NCBI GenBank assembly: GCA_016795125.1
Contig: JAEUIG010000392.1
Coordinates: 1-13,221, forward strand
DNA from: Planctomycetaceae bacterium
Lineage (GTDB): Bacteria > Planctomycetota > Planctomycetia > Planctomycetales > Planctomycetaceae
DNA length: 13,221 bases
Direction: 5' to 3'
A program made the position numbers and the translations under genes. Shown piece after piece: positions 6,666-13,221 of the stretch. Below the pieces are notes generated by a model that had not been told where the DNA came from, did no database searches, and worked only from the letters and a program-made list of their open reading frames with translations. The stretch's first letter is position 1. Each line of letters opens with the position of its first letter.

Positions 6666-7379
6666 TCACGCGCCACCGATGTCCAATTCCAGGATCTGGT
6701 AGCGTGCTCGACCGATCGGGGCGCCGCCGTTGTGGAATTCGACCCCGGCATGCGCGTAACCATTCACCGCCCGGTGAGTGTGTCCGAAATAGACGTGCTG
6801 CAGGCCGGTTTCCGGGCCATGGCCGATGTTTTCGAGGTAACTCAAAATCCGCCTCGCCACGATCCGCTTGGGGTAGACCGCCCGCGGCAGCACGGCGTGG
6901 ACGTGGGTGTTCACGATCAGGTCGTACGCCCGGTGATGCGCCGCTCCGCGCGGTTCATGGCAGAACTTCAACCGACGCTGCTCCAGCAATTGCGCCGTCA
7001 TCTTGCGATCGGCGACATCGCCGTGCAGAAACATCACGTTTCCCTGCCGCAGAAAAAATCTTTCCCATTCAAAGTTCGGCAATTCCTGCGCGAGCCGCGG
7101 CAATTGCTCGATCAATCCCGGGTGGTAATCGTGATTGCCCAGCAAAAAATGCATCCGGCAGTGGGGAACACTTGCGGACAGGTCGCGCAGCCAGGCGACG
7201 GCTGCGTCCACCGTGTGATTTCCCGACGGCAATGTCGACCACTTGAAGTCGAAGATGTCCCCGCCGAGGACGCACAGCTGAGACCGTTCTGCGGTCCGAC
7301 GGATCGCGTCGAGGTGACGCGCACCGCGCGAGCGGTTGGCGAACAGGTGCAGGTCTGAGACGAAGCAGGCCTTCGACAT
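6666..7379 (-). CDS. calcineurin-like metallophosphoesterase (UDP-2,3-diacylglucosamine hydrolase-like)
   Basis: The 237-residue cytoplasmic protein has the complete two-metal metallophosphoesterase signature: DLH (Asp9, His11), GGDIFDF (Asp41), LLGNHDYH (Asn82, His83), FLHGD (His119), NTHVH (His159) and FGHTH (His200, His202). The DLHL start and the GDIFD spacing resemble the LpxH-like branch, which cleaves UDP-2,3-diacylglucosamine in lipid A synthesis, but many planctomycete proteins of this shape are uncharacterised, so I give no symbol. The start has no clear ribosome site; the next Met is deep in the fold (Met76), so this start is likely right. A -10-like TATACT lies upstream on the minus strand (7429-7424) without a good -35. 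It is separated from the ceramidase-like gene by a repeat-bearing gap. Confidence 0.85.
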   Translation of the reverse strand: MSKACFVSDLHLFANRSRGARHLDAIRRTAERSQLCVLGGDIFDFKWSTLPSGNHTVDAAVAWLRDLSASVPHCRMHFLLGNHDYHPGLIEQLPRLAQELPNFEWERFFLRQGNVMFLHGDVADRKMTAQLLEQRRLKFCHEPRGAAHHRAYDLIVNTHVHAVLPRAVYPKRIVARRILSYLENIGHGPETGLQHVYFGHTHRAVNGYAHAGVEFHNGGAPIGRARYQILELDIGGA

Positions 7380-7513
7380 GCCAAGCCGCGGTCGCGTCTA
7401 AACAACTGGGGAGTTCGAATCCGAGTATACGAGCGCGCCGACAGCCCGACGAGCGTCTATTTCCGCAAATCACGTTCGCTGCTCGTGTCGCGTCACGACT
7501 AAAAAGTGGGGTT

Positions 7514-7589
7514 GGGTGCCACTGGCTTCGCCAGTGCATGTTACGTTGGACGCGGCATTTAAATCGCACTGGCAGAGCCAGTGGCACCC
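7514..7589. repeat. large inverted repeat with nested hairpins
   Basis: Two 24-base arms (7514-7537 and 7566-7589) are inverted copies of each other with 22 of 24 positions matching, separated by 28 bases. Each arm is itself a small hairpin (CCACTGGC and GCCAGTG around a short loop). On the minus strand, TTTTT (7505-7501) follows eight bases after the structure, so it could help terminate the ceramidase-like transcript ending at 7613. I recall similar GGGTGCCACTGGC-type repeats scattered in planctomycete genomes, but I cannot count copies here. Confidence 0.75.
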
Positions 7590-7612
7590 TAAGTCGGAGC
7601 GGTGACGCTGAA

Positions 7613-8974
7613 CTAGGGGGCGATGCTTTGCGCCTGGCGATGTGCCTCGGCAACGATCAGGTCCTCAACATTATCGGCCCACGCCGACGGCAGCCCGTAG
7701 TACAACATGGCGCCGCCCCCTTCGTATCCCCCCTCCTGCAGCACGCGTGCTGAAGGGATATAGGCCATGACGTCGTTCGCGTAACCGGCAACCCAGGTCG
7801 AGTCGACGCCCAGTTCCGTCTTGAGACGCAACGAAAAGTCGACGACGACCTCGCCGCCCAGCGTGACCCACAGCGGACCATTTCCCAGTTTCCAGCTCTG
7901 CACCGGGTACGGGTAAGTCGCAGCGACGCTGCCGCTCGATTCGATCTGCTTGAGGAGCATGCCGGCGCGCACACGTTCGTAGCGATTCTCCGATCCGAGC
8001 GTCTGCTGCAGCTGTTCGGTGGTGGGAATCGCCGCGAAGCCGACGTCGATCTCGGAGTAAGCAGTCTGGAGTTCTCCGGAAATCGGGTGCATGGCGCCGT
8101 CGAGCACGTCGGAGACGGCCTTAGCCAGCTGGCGGCCGTACTTTTCGGCGAGTTCGACCTTGCGGCGCGGCAGCGGGTTCTGATCGGCGCCGCACCCGGC
8201 CCAGAACATCGCCTGCGTGCCCGGATACTGCTCTTCGACGGCCAGCATGGCAAAGCCCGGGTGATCTCCGGTCCACTGATAGAGGTCCAGCACCGTCGCA
8301 TGGCAGGCGTATCCGAACAGCACGGCTTTGAGCTTGTCGCCCGCGCGGACCGACAGCACCGGGACATCGTGATCGACCGGGCCGTTCAGCAGGCCCTGCT
8401 CGCGAAGCATCGGCACGTCCGGCTCACGATTGGTGCGGCGGTTGACGGCATAGGTCGCAGTCCCGCAGGCCCACGAGAGGCGGGCAGGTTCCAGATCAGC
8501 GACCGCCTCCCCCACGATGCGGACGACGTCGTCGATCAGTTTCGCGGTGTAGGCATCGATCTTGTGCCCTTCAGCCTCGTCGAGCTCGAACATCGACCGC
8601 AGGTTGCTGCCAACCACGGGGCCGGTGTGCGTGTGCGAGCAGAACAGCGCGATATTCGACCTCGGGATGCCGTACTTCTGTTCAACTCCGTCGCGAATGG
8701 CAAGCGACGTCGGGCGGTCGAGTCCCACGAGGTCGAGCGTGACTGCGGCAATCCGGTGCCCGGCCGGGTCGTCGATCACGATGGCCTTGGCCCACAGGTC
8801 GGTCAGCTTGCCGTCGGCGCCGTGATCGCGCGACGCATAGCCGGACATCCACATCGTCTCCGCGGGAGTGATGTTCGCCCGCGCGACGCCCGCCTGCCAT
8901 TCTGCGGCAGAAACAGGGCCGGAGAGCAGCGAGACGAGGAATGAGAGGCAGGCCAAACGGACGAGGGCAGACAT
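7613..8974 (-). CDS. secreted neutral/alkaline ceramidase-like protein
   Basis: The 453-residue product has a clear signal peptide (MSALVRLACLSFLVSLLSGP, then VSAAEW) and the N-terminal catalytic domain of the neutral/alkaline non-lysosomal ceramidase family, zinc amidases that split ceramide into fatty acid and sphingosine. Family marks are GVARANITP (29-37), the zinc-site stretch FCSHTHTGP (His114, His116), NRR (178-180), GYACHATVL (His225), LGGEVVVDF and GYANDVMAYIPS. It is shorter than classical ceramidases (about 650 residues) and seems to lack the C-terminal immunoglobulin-like domain. Many short planctomycete members have unknown substrates. I chose the ATG at 8974 because GGGAG lies 8 bases upstream and it gives an ideal signal peptide; in-frame ATGs at 9001, 9007 and 9118 are weaker. 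It diverges from the PD40 gene. Confidence 0.83.
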   Translation of the reverse strand: MSALVRLACLSFLVSLLSGPVSAAEWQAGVARANITPAETMWMSGYASRDHGADGKLTDLWAKAIVIDDPAGHRIAAVTLDLVGLDRPTSLAIRDGVEQKYGIPRSNIALFCSHTHTGPVVGSNLRSMFELDEAEGHKIDAYTAKLIDDVVRIVGEAVADLEPARLSWACGTATYAVNRRTNREPDVPMLREQGLLNGPVDHDVPVLSVRAGDKLKAVLFGYACHATVLDLYQWTGDHPGFAMLAVEEQYPGTQAMFWAGCGADQNPLPRRKVELAEKYGRQLAKAVSDVLDGAMHPISGELQTAYSEIDVGFAAIPTTEQLQQTLGSENRYERVRAGMLLKQIESSGSVAATYPYPVQSWKLGNGPLWVTLGGEVVVDFSLRLKTELGVDSTWVAGYANDVMAYIPSARVLQEGGYEGGGAMLYYGLPSAWADNVEDLIVAEAHRQAQSIAP

Positions 8975-9034
8975 CAGCAATGCTCCCACAGGGCTTCGCA
9001 TAGGCATGACAGAGACGACACTCGCATCGTGTCC

Positions 9035-9058
9035 CGTGTTGATTGTGATGTCAACACG
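9035..9058. promoter_or_regulatory. operator-like dyad between divergent genes
   Basis: CGTGTTGA and TCAACACG form perfect 8-base inverted arms around the 8-base spacer TTGTGATG. The site lies in the 152-base gap between the ceramidase-like gene and the PD40 gene, where a shared regulator could bind. It could equally be a transcript hairpin. No matching regulator gene is nearby. Confidence 0.45.
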
Positions 9059-9126
9059 AGGGGGGTAGGCTGGCGCCAGGAGCGCATCTCCGGACGCGCC
9101 ATCGTCATTCAGCGACAACGAAACCC

Positions 9127-10338
9127 ATGCATTCCTGCGAACTGCCGTCGTCCCGAATCCTTCTGGCGATCGGAATTGCCGTCGTGCTTGCCGGCGGCGC
9201 CTGCTTGACTGCCTCGGCCGACGACCGGCCTGAATACCTGATCGGTTACATGGGAGTCGGCGACGACGGACGCGGCGTCGCGCACGTGCTCGGATTCATC
9301 AAGCCGGACGGCACGGACGAACGGTACCCCGACTTCGGCCAGGCGAACCAGCGGAGCTGGGTGTTTGGTCCGATATTTTCGGACGGACGCCGGATTGTCC
9401 TGACGAGCCTGGAAGACACCGACGTCAAGAGCGTGCGTGCGGGGAAGGTCATCTCGCACGACTGGATTTACGACATCGAATCCGGCGAACTGCAGCCCGC
9501 ACTCCTGCATGACCGGCAGGCGCAGCAGCTTCGACCCTACGCGCTGCTGCCGGGCGAGGAGCGCATCATCGAGACGGCGTACATCGGCAACGAAGAACGC
9601 ATCTTCATCAAGGACCTGGATGGCCGGAACGCCCGGGAGTTGACCGCTGCCGGAGGCGGCTTTCACTATGCCCTGGAGCTAAGCCATGACGGTGCGCGGC
9701 TGACGTGCCATGTCACCGGCGGCGCGGCGGCGTTCTACAACCCCGGCATGTATTCGATCAACGTGTTCGCGGTGGAATCAGGCGAGCGAACGCTGGTGGC
9801 CGGCGCGCCCGGCCACCTGATGTTCGGGCCGCGCTGGTCGCCCGACGACCAATGGCTGGCCTACCTCGACTGCCGCGCGCTGGAAGACCCCGCTCACTTC
9901 CGTGCCGACCTCGCCGTCGGCCGCGCCGACGGTTCGGAACATCGCGTTGTCACCGAAGGGCAACCGCACTGGTTCGGCACGCCGTTCGGATCAAACATGA
10001 CCGAATGGTCGCCGGACGGGCAGACGATCACGTTCACAAGACTGCAGGCAAACTCCAGGTCCGACATGAGCGAGGGAGGCTCACAACTCTGTCTGCTGAA
10101 TCCGCAGACCGGCTCCGTGACCGAGCTGACTTCAGCGCAGGAAGGAGTCTGGGACTACCGCGCGGCATGGTCGCCGGACGGAGACCGCATCCTGTTTACC
10201 CGTGCCCGACTCAATGCCCCGCGTGAACTGTGGATCATGCACGCCGACGGTTCCCATCCACAGCGGTTGACCGACGGCTTTGAGCACAAGGGGGCCGACT
10301 TCGCCCGCTGGCTGCGAGTGACGGACAGCGAGCGGTGA
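9127..10338 (+). CDS. secreted PD40/TolB-like beta-propeller protein
   Basis: The 403-residue product begins with a signal peptide (hydrophobic core ILLAIGIAVVLAGGA, likely cleaved after TASA). The mature part is made of TolB/PD40-type propeller blades. The clearest blade motifs are RWSPDDQWLAYL (Trp237), EWSPDGQTITFTR (Trp294) and AWSPDGDRILFTR (Trp348), spaced 54-57 residues apart, and a weaker ELSHDGARLTC lies earlier. Phrases such as LWIMHADGSHPQRLT near the end are typical of WD40-like TolB repeats. No catalytic domain follows, so a binding or scaffold role in the periplasm is most likely; substrate unknown. The start has no ribosome site but is the only Met ahead of the signal peptide. 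The MFS gene starts 61 bases downstream on the same strand and may be co-transcribed. Confidence 0.8.
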   Translation: MHSCELPSSRILLAIGIAVVLAGGACLTASADDRPEYLIGYMGVGDDGRGVAHVLGFIKPDGTDERYPDFGQANQRSWVFGPIFSDGRRIVLTSLEDTDVKSVRAGKVISHDWIYDIESGELQPALLHDRQAQQLRPYALLPGEERIIETAYIGNEERIFIKDLDGRNARELTAAGGGFHYALELSHDGARLTCHVTGGAAAFYNPGMYSINVFAVESGERTLVAGAPGHLMFGPRWSPDDQWLAYLDCRALEDPAHFRADLAVGRADGSEHRVVTEGQPHWFGTPFGSNMTEWSPDGQTITFTRLQANSRSDMSEGGSQLCLLNPQTGSVTELTSAQEGVWDYRAAWSPDGDRILFTRARLNAPRELWIMHADGSHPQRLTDGFEHKGADFARWLRVTDSER

Positions 10339-10399
10339 GCGGTCGCCGATCAACGATCAACCCGATGGGATCTCAGGTTTCGAATTTCGGACTTCCGCA

Positions 10400-12130
10400 T
10401 TGAGCCATTCGCACAACGACACGCCCGGTGCCGCCTCCGCCACCGTGGTGCGTCGGTGGGTGCTCGGCATCACCGCGCTGACGGCCGTCCTGCTGTATCT
10501 CGACCGCTTCTGCATGGCGTTTGCACAGCGGTATGTGAAAGAGGACCTCGGCCTCAGCGATGCGCAAATCGACACCTGCATGTCGGTGTTCTTTCTGTCA
10601 TACGGGCTCGCTCAGGTCCCAGCGGGAGGACTGACCGACCGCTTCGGCTCGCGGGCCATGCTGACGATCTACATTCTGGCCTGGTCATTCTTTACTGCGT
10701 CGATGGGGTGGGTCGGCGGCTTTGTCGGCCTCGTGGCCGTGCGACTCGCGGCCGGCGTCAGCCAGGCGGGCGCGTACCCGACCGGGGCGCGGGTGGTCGG
10801 ACAGTGGGCGCCGCTCTCGCAGCGGGGGGCCGCGAACAGTCTCATCGCCCTCGGGGGACGCGTCGGCGGCGCGCTTGCGCCGCCGCTGACCGCTGCGCTG
10901 ATCGTGGCTTTCGTGCCGCTCACTGTCAGCCCGCTGCTGACGCAGTCTGATCTGCTCGATGCGAACACGCTGAGCGGACAACTGGTCGCGGCGACCGATC
11001 CATCGCTCAATCCAGACCTCGCAACCGATCAACGTGCGCGGGCCGAACTCATCTACTCGGTGCGTACACAGTTCGAGACTCAAGACGGCTGGTCCGCGAT
11101 TGCACGAATGGCCGAGGCGTCCGACGAATCAACTACGGCCGCAGGTCGCGACGCGCTTGTCGCGCAATTGAATCGCTTCATCGACGGCGCACTCCTGACG
11201 CGTATCGAACTGCTGGAACAGGTCAAGCTGGAGAATGAAGCGAAGCCGCTGATCGTACGGCGCGACTCGCTCTCCGATGCCGAGCGTCAGCGGTTGAACC
11301 GCCTGATCCTCGAAGCCGTGTTTCCCGCATCGATCCGGAAGCTGTACGTCCACGGCTGGCGTCCGGTGATGTTCTGGTACGGCCTGGCCGGCGTTCTGGT
11401 CGCGGCCTGGTTCTTCTGGCAGGTGCGGGACCGTCCGAATCAACATCCGCGCGTCAATGCCGCGGAGCTGGAATTGCTGGCGGGCAGCGGCGCGCCTGCG
11501 ACCACGGCGACGGCCGAAAGCATCCCCATCGGCGCGATCCTGGCGAGCCGCAGCCTGTGGCTGCTCAGCATTGCGGCCTGCGGCACGACGTTCGGGTGGA
11601 CGTTCCTCGTTTCGCTGCTGGACCGCTACCTCGACACGGTGCACGGCGTGCCATTCATCGAACGGGGTTGGATGCAATCGATCCCGCTGTTTGTCGGCTG
11701 GGTCGGCATGGCAGCCGGCGGCTGGTGGACGGATTGGTTGACCCGTCGGCGAGGCATCAAGATCGGCCGCGCAGTGCCGTTTGCGTTCAGTCGCTTCGTC
11801 GCCATGGCGGCCTTCCTCCTCATGCTGCTGCACCCCAGCCCGTGGGTGTGCATTGTGTTGTTGTCCGCCGTGGCGTTCGGGACCGATCTGGGTTCACCCG
11901 CGATCTGGTCAATTTGCCAGGATGTCGGCGGCCGCTCCGTCGCCACGGTTCTGGGCTGGGGCAACATGTGGGGCAACATCGGCGGGTTCGCAGCGCCGAT
12001 GCTGCTGGGGTGGGTCTCGCGGCAATGGAACTGGGATGTCACATTCGTGCTGTGCGCGTTGTCGTTCTGGATCGCCGGCACGGCCGCACTGTTTGTCGAT
12101 GCGACGCAGCCGGTCACGAGTCGGGGCTGA
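10400..12130 (+). CDS. MFS transporter, ACS (anion:cation symporter)-like, with a large insert
   Basis: This 576-residue protein is a major facilitator permease. The first half has TM1 (VLGITALTAVLLYLDRFCMA), TM2 and the MFS loop motif GGLTDRFGSRAM. The RDRPNQHPRVNAAELELL segment after TM6 is typical of the ACS family, which takes up organic anions such as hexuronates or phthalates. The second half supplies six further helices and the repeat motif GGWWTDWLTRRRGIKIGR. Between TM5 and TM6 lies an extra hydrophilic, mostly helical segment of roughly 140 residues (about 178-318), predicted on the periplasmic side; ordinary ACS members are about 430 residues. No ATG precedes TM1, so the TTG at 10400 is the most plausible start, without a visible ribosome site. 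The substrate is unknown. Confidence 0.85.
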   Translation: MSHSHNDTPGAASATVVRRWVLGITALTAVLLYLDRFCMAFAQRYVKEDLGLSDAQIDTCMSVFFLSYGLAQVPAGGLTDRFGSRAMLTIYILAWSFFTASMGWVGGFVGLVAVRLAAGVSQAGAYPTGARVVGQWAPLSQRGAANSLIALGGRVGGALAPPLTAALIVAFVPLTVSPLLTQSDLLDANTLSGQLVAATDPSLNPDLATDQRARAELIYSVRTQFETQDGWSAIARMAEASDESTTAAGRDALVAQLNRFIDGALLTRIELLEQVKLENEAKPLIVRRDSLSDAERQRLNRLILEAVFPASIRKLYVHGWRPVMFWYGLAGVLVAAWFFWQVRDRPNQHPRVNAAELELLAGSGAPATTATAESIPIGAILASRSLWLLSIAACGTTFGWTFLVSLLDRYLDTVHGVPFIERGWMQSIPLFVGWVGMAAGGWWTDWLTRRRGIKIGRAVPFAFSRFVAMAAFLLMLLHPSPWVCIVLLSAVAFGTDLGSPAIWSICQDVGGRSVATVLGWGNMWGNIGGFAAPMLLGWVSRQWNWDVTFVLCALSFWIAGTAALFVDATQPVTSRG

Positions 12131-12148
12131 ATTCGCTGCCGTGACGGT

Positions 12149-12183
12149 GTGGCACGCCCATCCCGTTGGTTTGGGCGTGCCAC
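12149..12183. repeat. perfect 12-bp inverted repeat downstream of the MFS gene
   Basis: GTGGCACGCCCA and TGGGCGTGCCAC pair perfectly around an 11-base loop, 18 bases after the MFS stop codon. No T-run follows on the plus strand, so it is not a standard intrinsic terminator, though it could protect or end the transcript. It shares the GTGCCAC core with the inverted repeat at 7514-7589 and may be another member of a dispersed palindromic repeat class. Confidence 0.65.
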
Positions 12184-12274
12184 CCAGCCGCGAGGAGCGC
12201 AAGTCCAGACGGCTGAAGAACTATGGGGCTGCCCTTGTCATCGATCTCCCGTTGGGCGACATCGATTTCGGGGT

Positions 12275-12302
12275 TTGACAGGCTCCCGATTCCGGCTAGA
12301 AT
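12275..12302 (+). promoter_or_regulatory. near-consensus sigma70 promoter for the tat cluster
   Basis: TTGACA (12275-12280) and TAGAAT (12297-12302) are separated by 16 bases, the best promoter in the window. Transcription would begin near 12309, giving an untranslated leader of about 200 bases before the first tatA-like gene. Confidence 0.75.
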
Positions 12303-12308
12303 TCATCC

Positions 12309-12512
12309 AGCTTTCCGCTCCATTGTCCTGCCCTGCGGCGGGCGCCTCGAGTGGAGATCCTGCACGACCGGTCGGTCGCCGCACAGCGGCGAGTTGGCAA
12401 GAACCCGGTCTTTCACCTGCTGAACAGTACACAGCGGCGATCAGGACTCCGGTTTTCCCCGCCGATCGCAATGTCGGTTGGCGCCTGCACAAGTCTGCTG
12501 GGAGTGGTACCT
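12309..12512 (+). other. long untranslated leader ahead of the tat genes
   Basis: The ~204 bases from the predicted start to the first tat ATG contain no gene I can support. One compact hairpin is visible: TCGCCGC and GCGGCGA around ACA (12376-12392). I recognise no known riboswitch or leader peptide. The in-frame ATG at 12471 upstream of the tat start lacks a ribosome site and would add residues that do not fit a TatA N-terminus. Confidence 0.4.
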
Positions 12513-12677
12513 ATGTTTGGCTTTGGCACGCCCGAAATGCTGCTCTTCGCAGCTATCATCCTGCTCCTGTTTGCGAACCGCATTCCGGCCGCCATGCGGT
12601 CGATCGGGTCGGGACTGCACGAGTTCAAGAAGGGACTCAACTCTTCGGAGTCCGATGAACTGGCCGGTTCGAGGTAA
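12513..12677 (+). CDS. TatA/E-like twin-arginine translocase subunit, divergent copy
   Basis: The 54-residue protein has TatA architecture: a short N-terminus (MFGFGTPEM), one membrane helix (LLFAAIILLLFA), a hinge, an amphipathic helix (RIPAAMRSIGSGLHEFKKGL) and a short polar tail. TatA/E subunits form the pore-like assembly exporting folded proteins. Glu8 takes the position of the polar residue found early in TatA helices. The usual Phe-Gly hinge is Phe-Ala here (LLFANRIP), and the TRSLGKG-like stretch is diverged, unlike the two copies downstream. GGGAG lies 8 bases before the ATG. It is the first gene after the predicted promoter and is 39 bases upstream of the second copy. It could be a specialised or degenerating paralog. 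Confidence 0.8.
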   Translation: MFGFGTPEMLLFAAIILLLFANRIPAAMRSIGSGLHEFKKGLNSSESDELAGSR

Positions 12678-12716
12678 TCGTTCTCCCGCCGCATGCACGT
12701 CCTTGAGGAACTGACA

Positions 12717-12878
12717 ATGGGGTTTGGCATCGGTCCGCCGGAAATGCTGCTGTTTGGAATGATCGCGCTGCTGCTGTTCGGCAAGCGCCTGCCGGAAACG
12801 GCCCGCAGCCTGGGAAAAGGGCTGACGGAGTTCAAGAAAGGAATGCGGGGCATCGAGGACGATTTCCGCAGCGCCTGA
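12717..12878 (+). CDS. tatA: TatA/E-like twin-arginine translocase subunit, second copy
   Basis: The 53-residue product is a compact TatA: GFGIGPPEM, membrane helix LLFGMIALLLFG with the conserved Phe21-Gly22 hinge, then KRLPETARSLGKGLTEFKKG as the amphipathic helix, ending GIEDDFRSA with almost no tail. The start at 12717 has GAGGA seven bases upstream and is preferred to an ATG eight codons earlier. It matches the third copy almost residue for residue over its whole length (differences such as Thr/Val after LPE, Ile/Val and Arg/Lys near the end). No TatC gene is in the window. Confidence 0.88.
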   Translation: MGFGIGPPEMLLFGMIALLLFGKRLPETARSLGKGLTEFKKGMRGIEDDFRSA

Positions 12879-12964
12879 CGACATGTGGGTTGCGTTCCAG
12901 CGATGCGTTGCCGTGAGCGGCACCGCCTCTGGAAACGTCTGAAGCCAGGAAAGAGGAGCTGACT

Positions 12965-13221
12965 ATGGGATTTGGAATCGGTCCGCCGGAAATGCTGCTG
13001 TTTGGAATGATCGCGCTGCTGCTGTTCGGCAAGCGGCTGCCGGAAGTGGCCCGCAGCCTCGGGAAGGGTCTGACGGAGTTCAAGAAGGGGATGCGCGGCG
13101 TCGAAGACGACTTCAAGTCGGCGTATCGCGATGCCGACCGCGAGCCGGCCCCGCGCCGCCCTGATCCAATGGCAGAGGCGGACCGGGAACTGCGCGCACC
13201 CAAGTTCGAGCCGCCCACCTC
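12965..13221 (+). CDS. tatA: TatA-like twin-arginine translocase subunit, third copy (cut by window edge)
   Basis: Eighty-five codons are visible and the frame is still open at the end of the window. Residues 1-53 repeat the second copy closely: GFGIGPPEM, membrane helix with LLFGKRLPE, and SLGKGLTEFKKGMRGVEDDF. It continues with a charged, proline-rich tail (YRDADREPAPRRPDPMAEAD and on), so this copy has a longer cytoplasmic domain than its neighbours, more like a full-size TatA or TatB. GAGGAG sits six bases before the ATG. The 86-base gap from the second copy has a short TGCCG/CGGCA hairpin (12909-12922). The order suggests one tat transcription unit. Confidence 0.87.
   Translation, partial: MGFGIGPPEMLLFGMIALLLFGKRLPEVARSLGKGLTEFKKGMRGVEDDFKSAYRDADREPAPRRPDPMAEADRELRAPKFEPPT

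Noticed and set aside
7408..7425. GGAGTTCGAATCC resembling a tRNA T-arm
   Set aside because: The bases around the TTCGAAT loop do not form a five-pair T-stem and no cloverleaf can be built around them.
12149..12183. Hairpin as an intrinsic terminator of the MFS gene
   Set aside because: The stem is perfect but no T-run follows on the plus strand, so I list it as a repeat only.

Overview
The window looks like chromosomal DNA from a GC-rich member of the Planctomycetota. I base this on the style of the proteins: a secreted neutral-ceramidase-like protein, a secreted PD40/TolB-type propeller, an IS66 remnant, small TatA-like proteins in tandem, and many weak or absent Shine-Dalgarno sites. This is recognition by eye, not a database result.

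Left part (1-4627) is a nitric-oxide handling block. A c-type cytochrome, cut by the window edge, is read leftwards. Diverging from it is a tight rightward operon: an Rrf2-family regulator, a RIC/YtfE-type di-iron repair protein, a MobB-like molybdopterin guanine dinucleotide adapter, and a full-length quinol-dependent nitric oxide reductase (qNOR/NorZ). A 26-codon ORF overlaps the norZ stop codon. The expected logic is that the Fe-S regulator senses NO, RIC repairs damaged iron sites, and NorZ reduces NO to N2O. MobB suggests a link to a molybdoenzyme such as nitrate reductase. An NsrR-like half-site lies in the divergent promoter region.

Middle part (4628-6490) holds a secreted GH5-type glycoside hydrolase and then about 650 bases with no convincing intact protein gene. 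Inside that gap is a 206-bp IS66-derived miniature element with intact 15-bp terminal inverted repeats, a 9-bp flanking direct repeat and the first ~29 codons of an IS66 transposase. A 22-bp perfect palindrome follows, then a leftward tRNA-Pro(CGG) with its own promoter and terminator.

Right part (6660-13221) contains leftward genes for a calcineurin-type metallophosphoesterase and a short neutral ceramidase-like secreted protein, separated by a planctomycete-style inverted repeat. Rightward genes follow: a secreted PD40 propeller protein, an ACS-family MFS transporter with an unusual ~140-residue insert, and three tandem TatA-type genes behind a near-consensus promoter and a ~200-nt leader. 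The third tat gene runs off the window.

No CRISPR array, prophage or obviously new multi-gene system is visible. The most unusual items are the miniature IS66 derivative, the triplicated tatA with locally identical DNA, the non-canonical ligand pattern of the Rrf2 regulator, MobB inside the NO operon, and the MFS insert.
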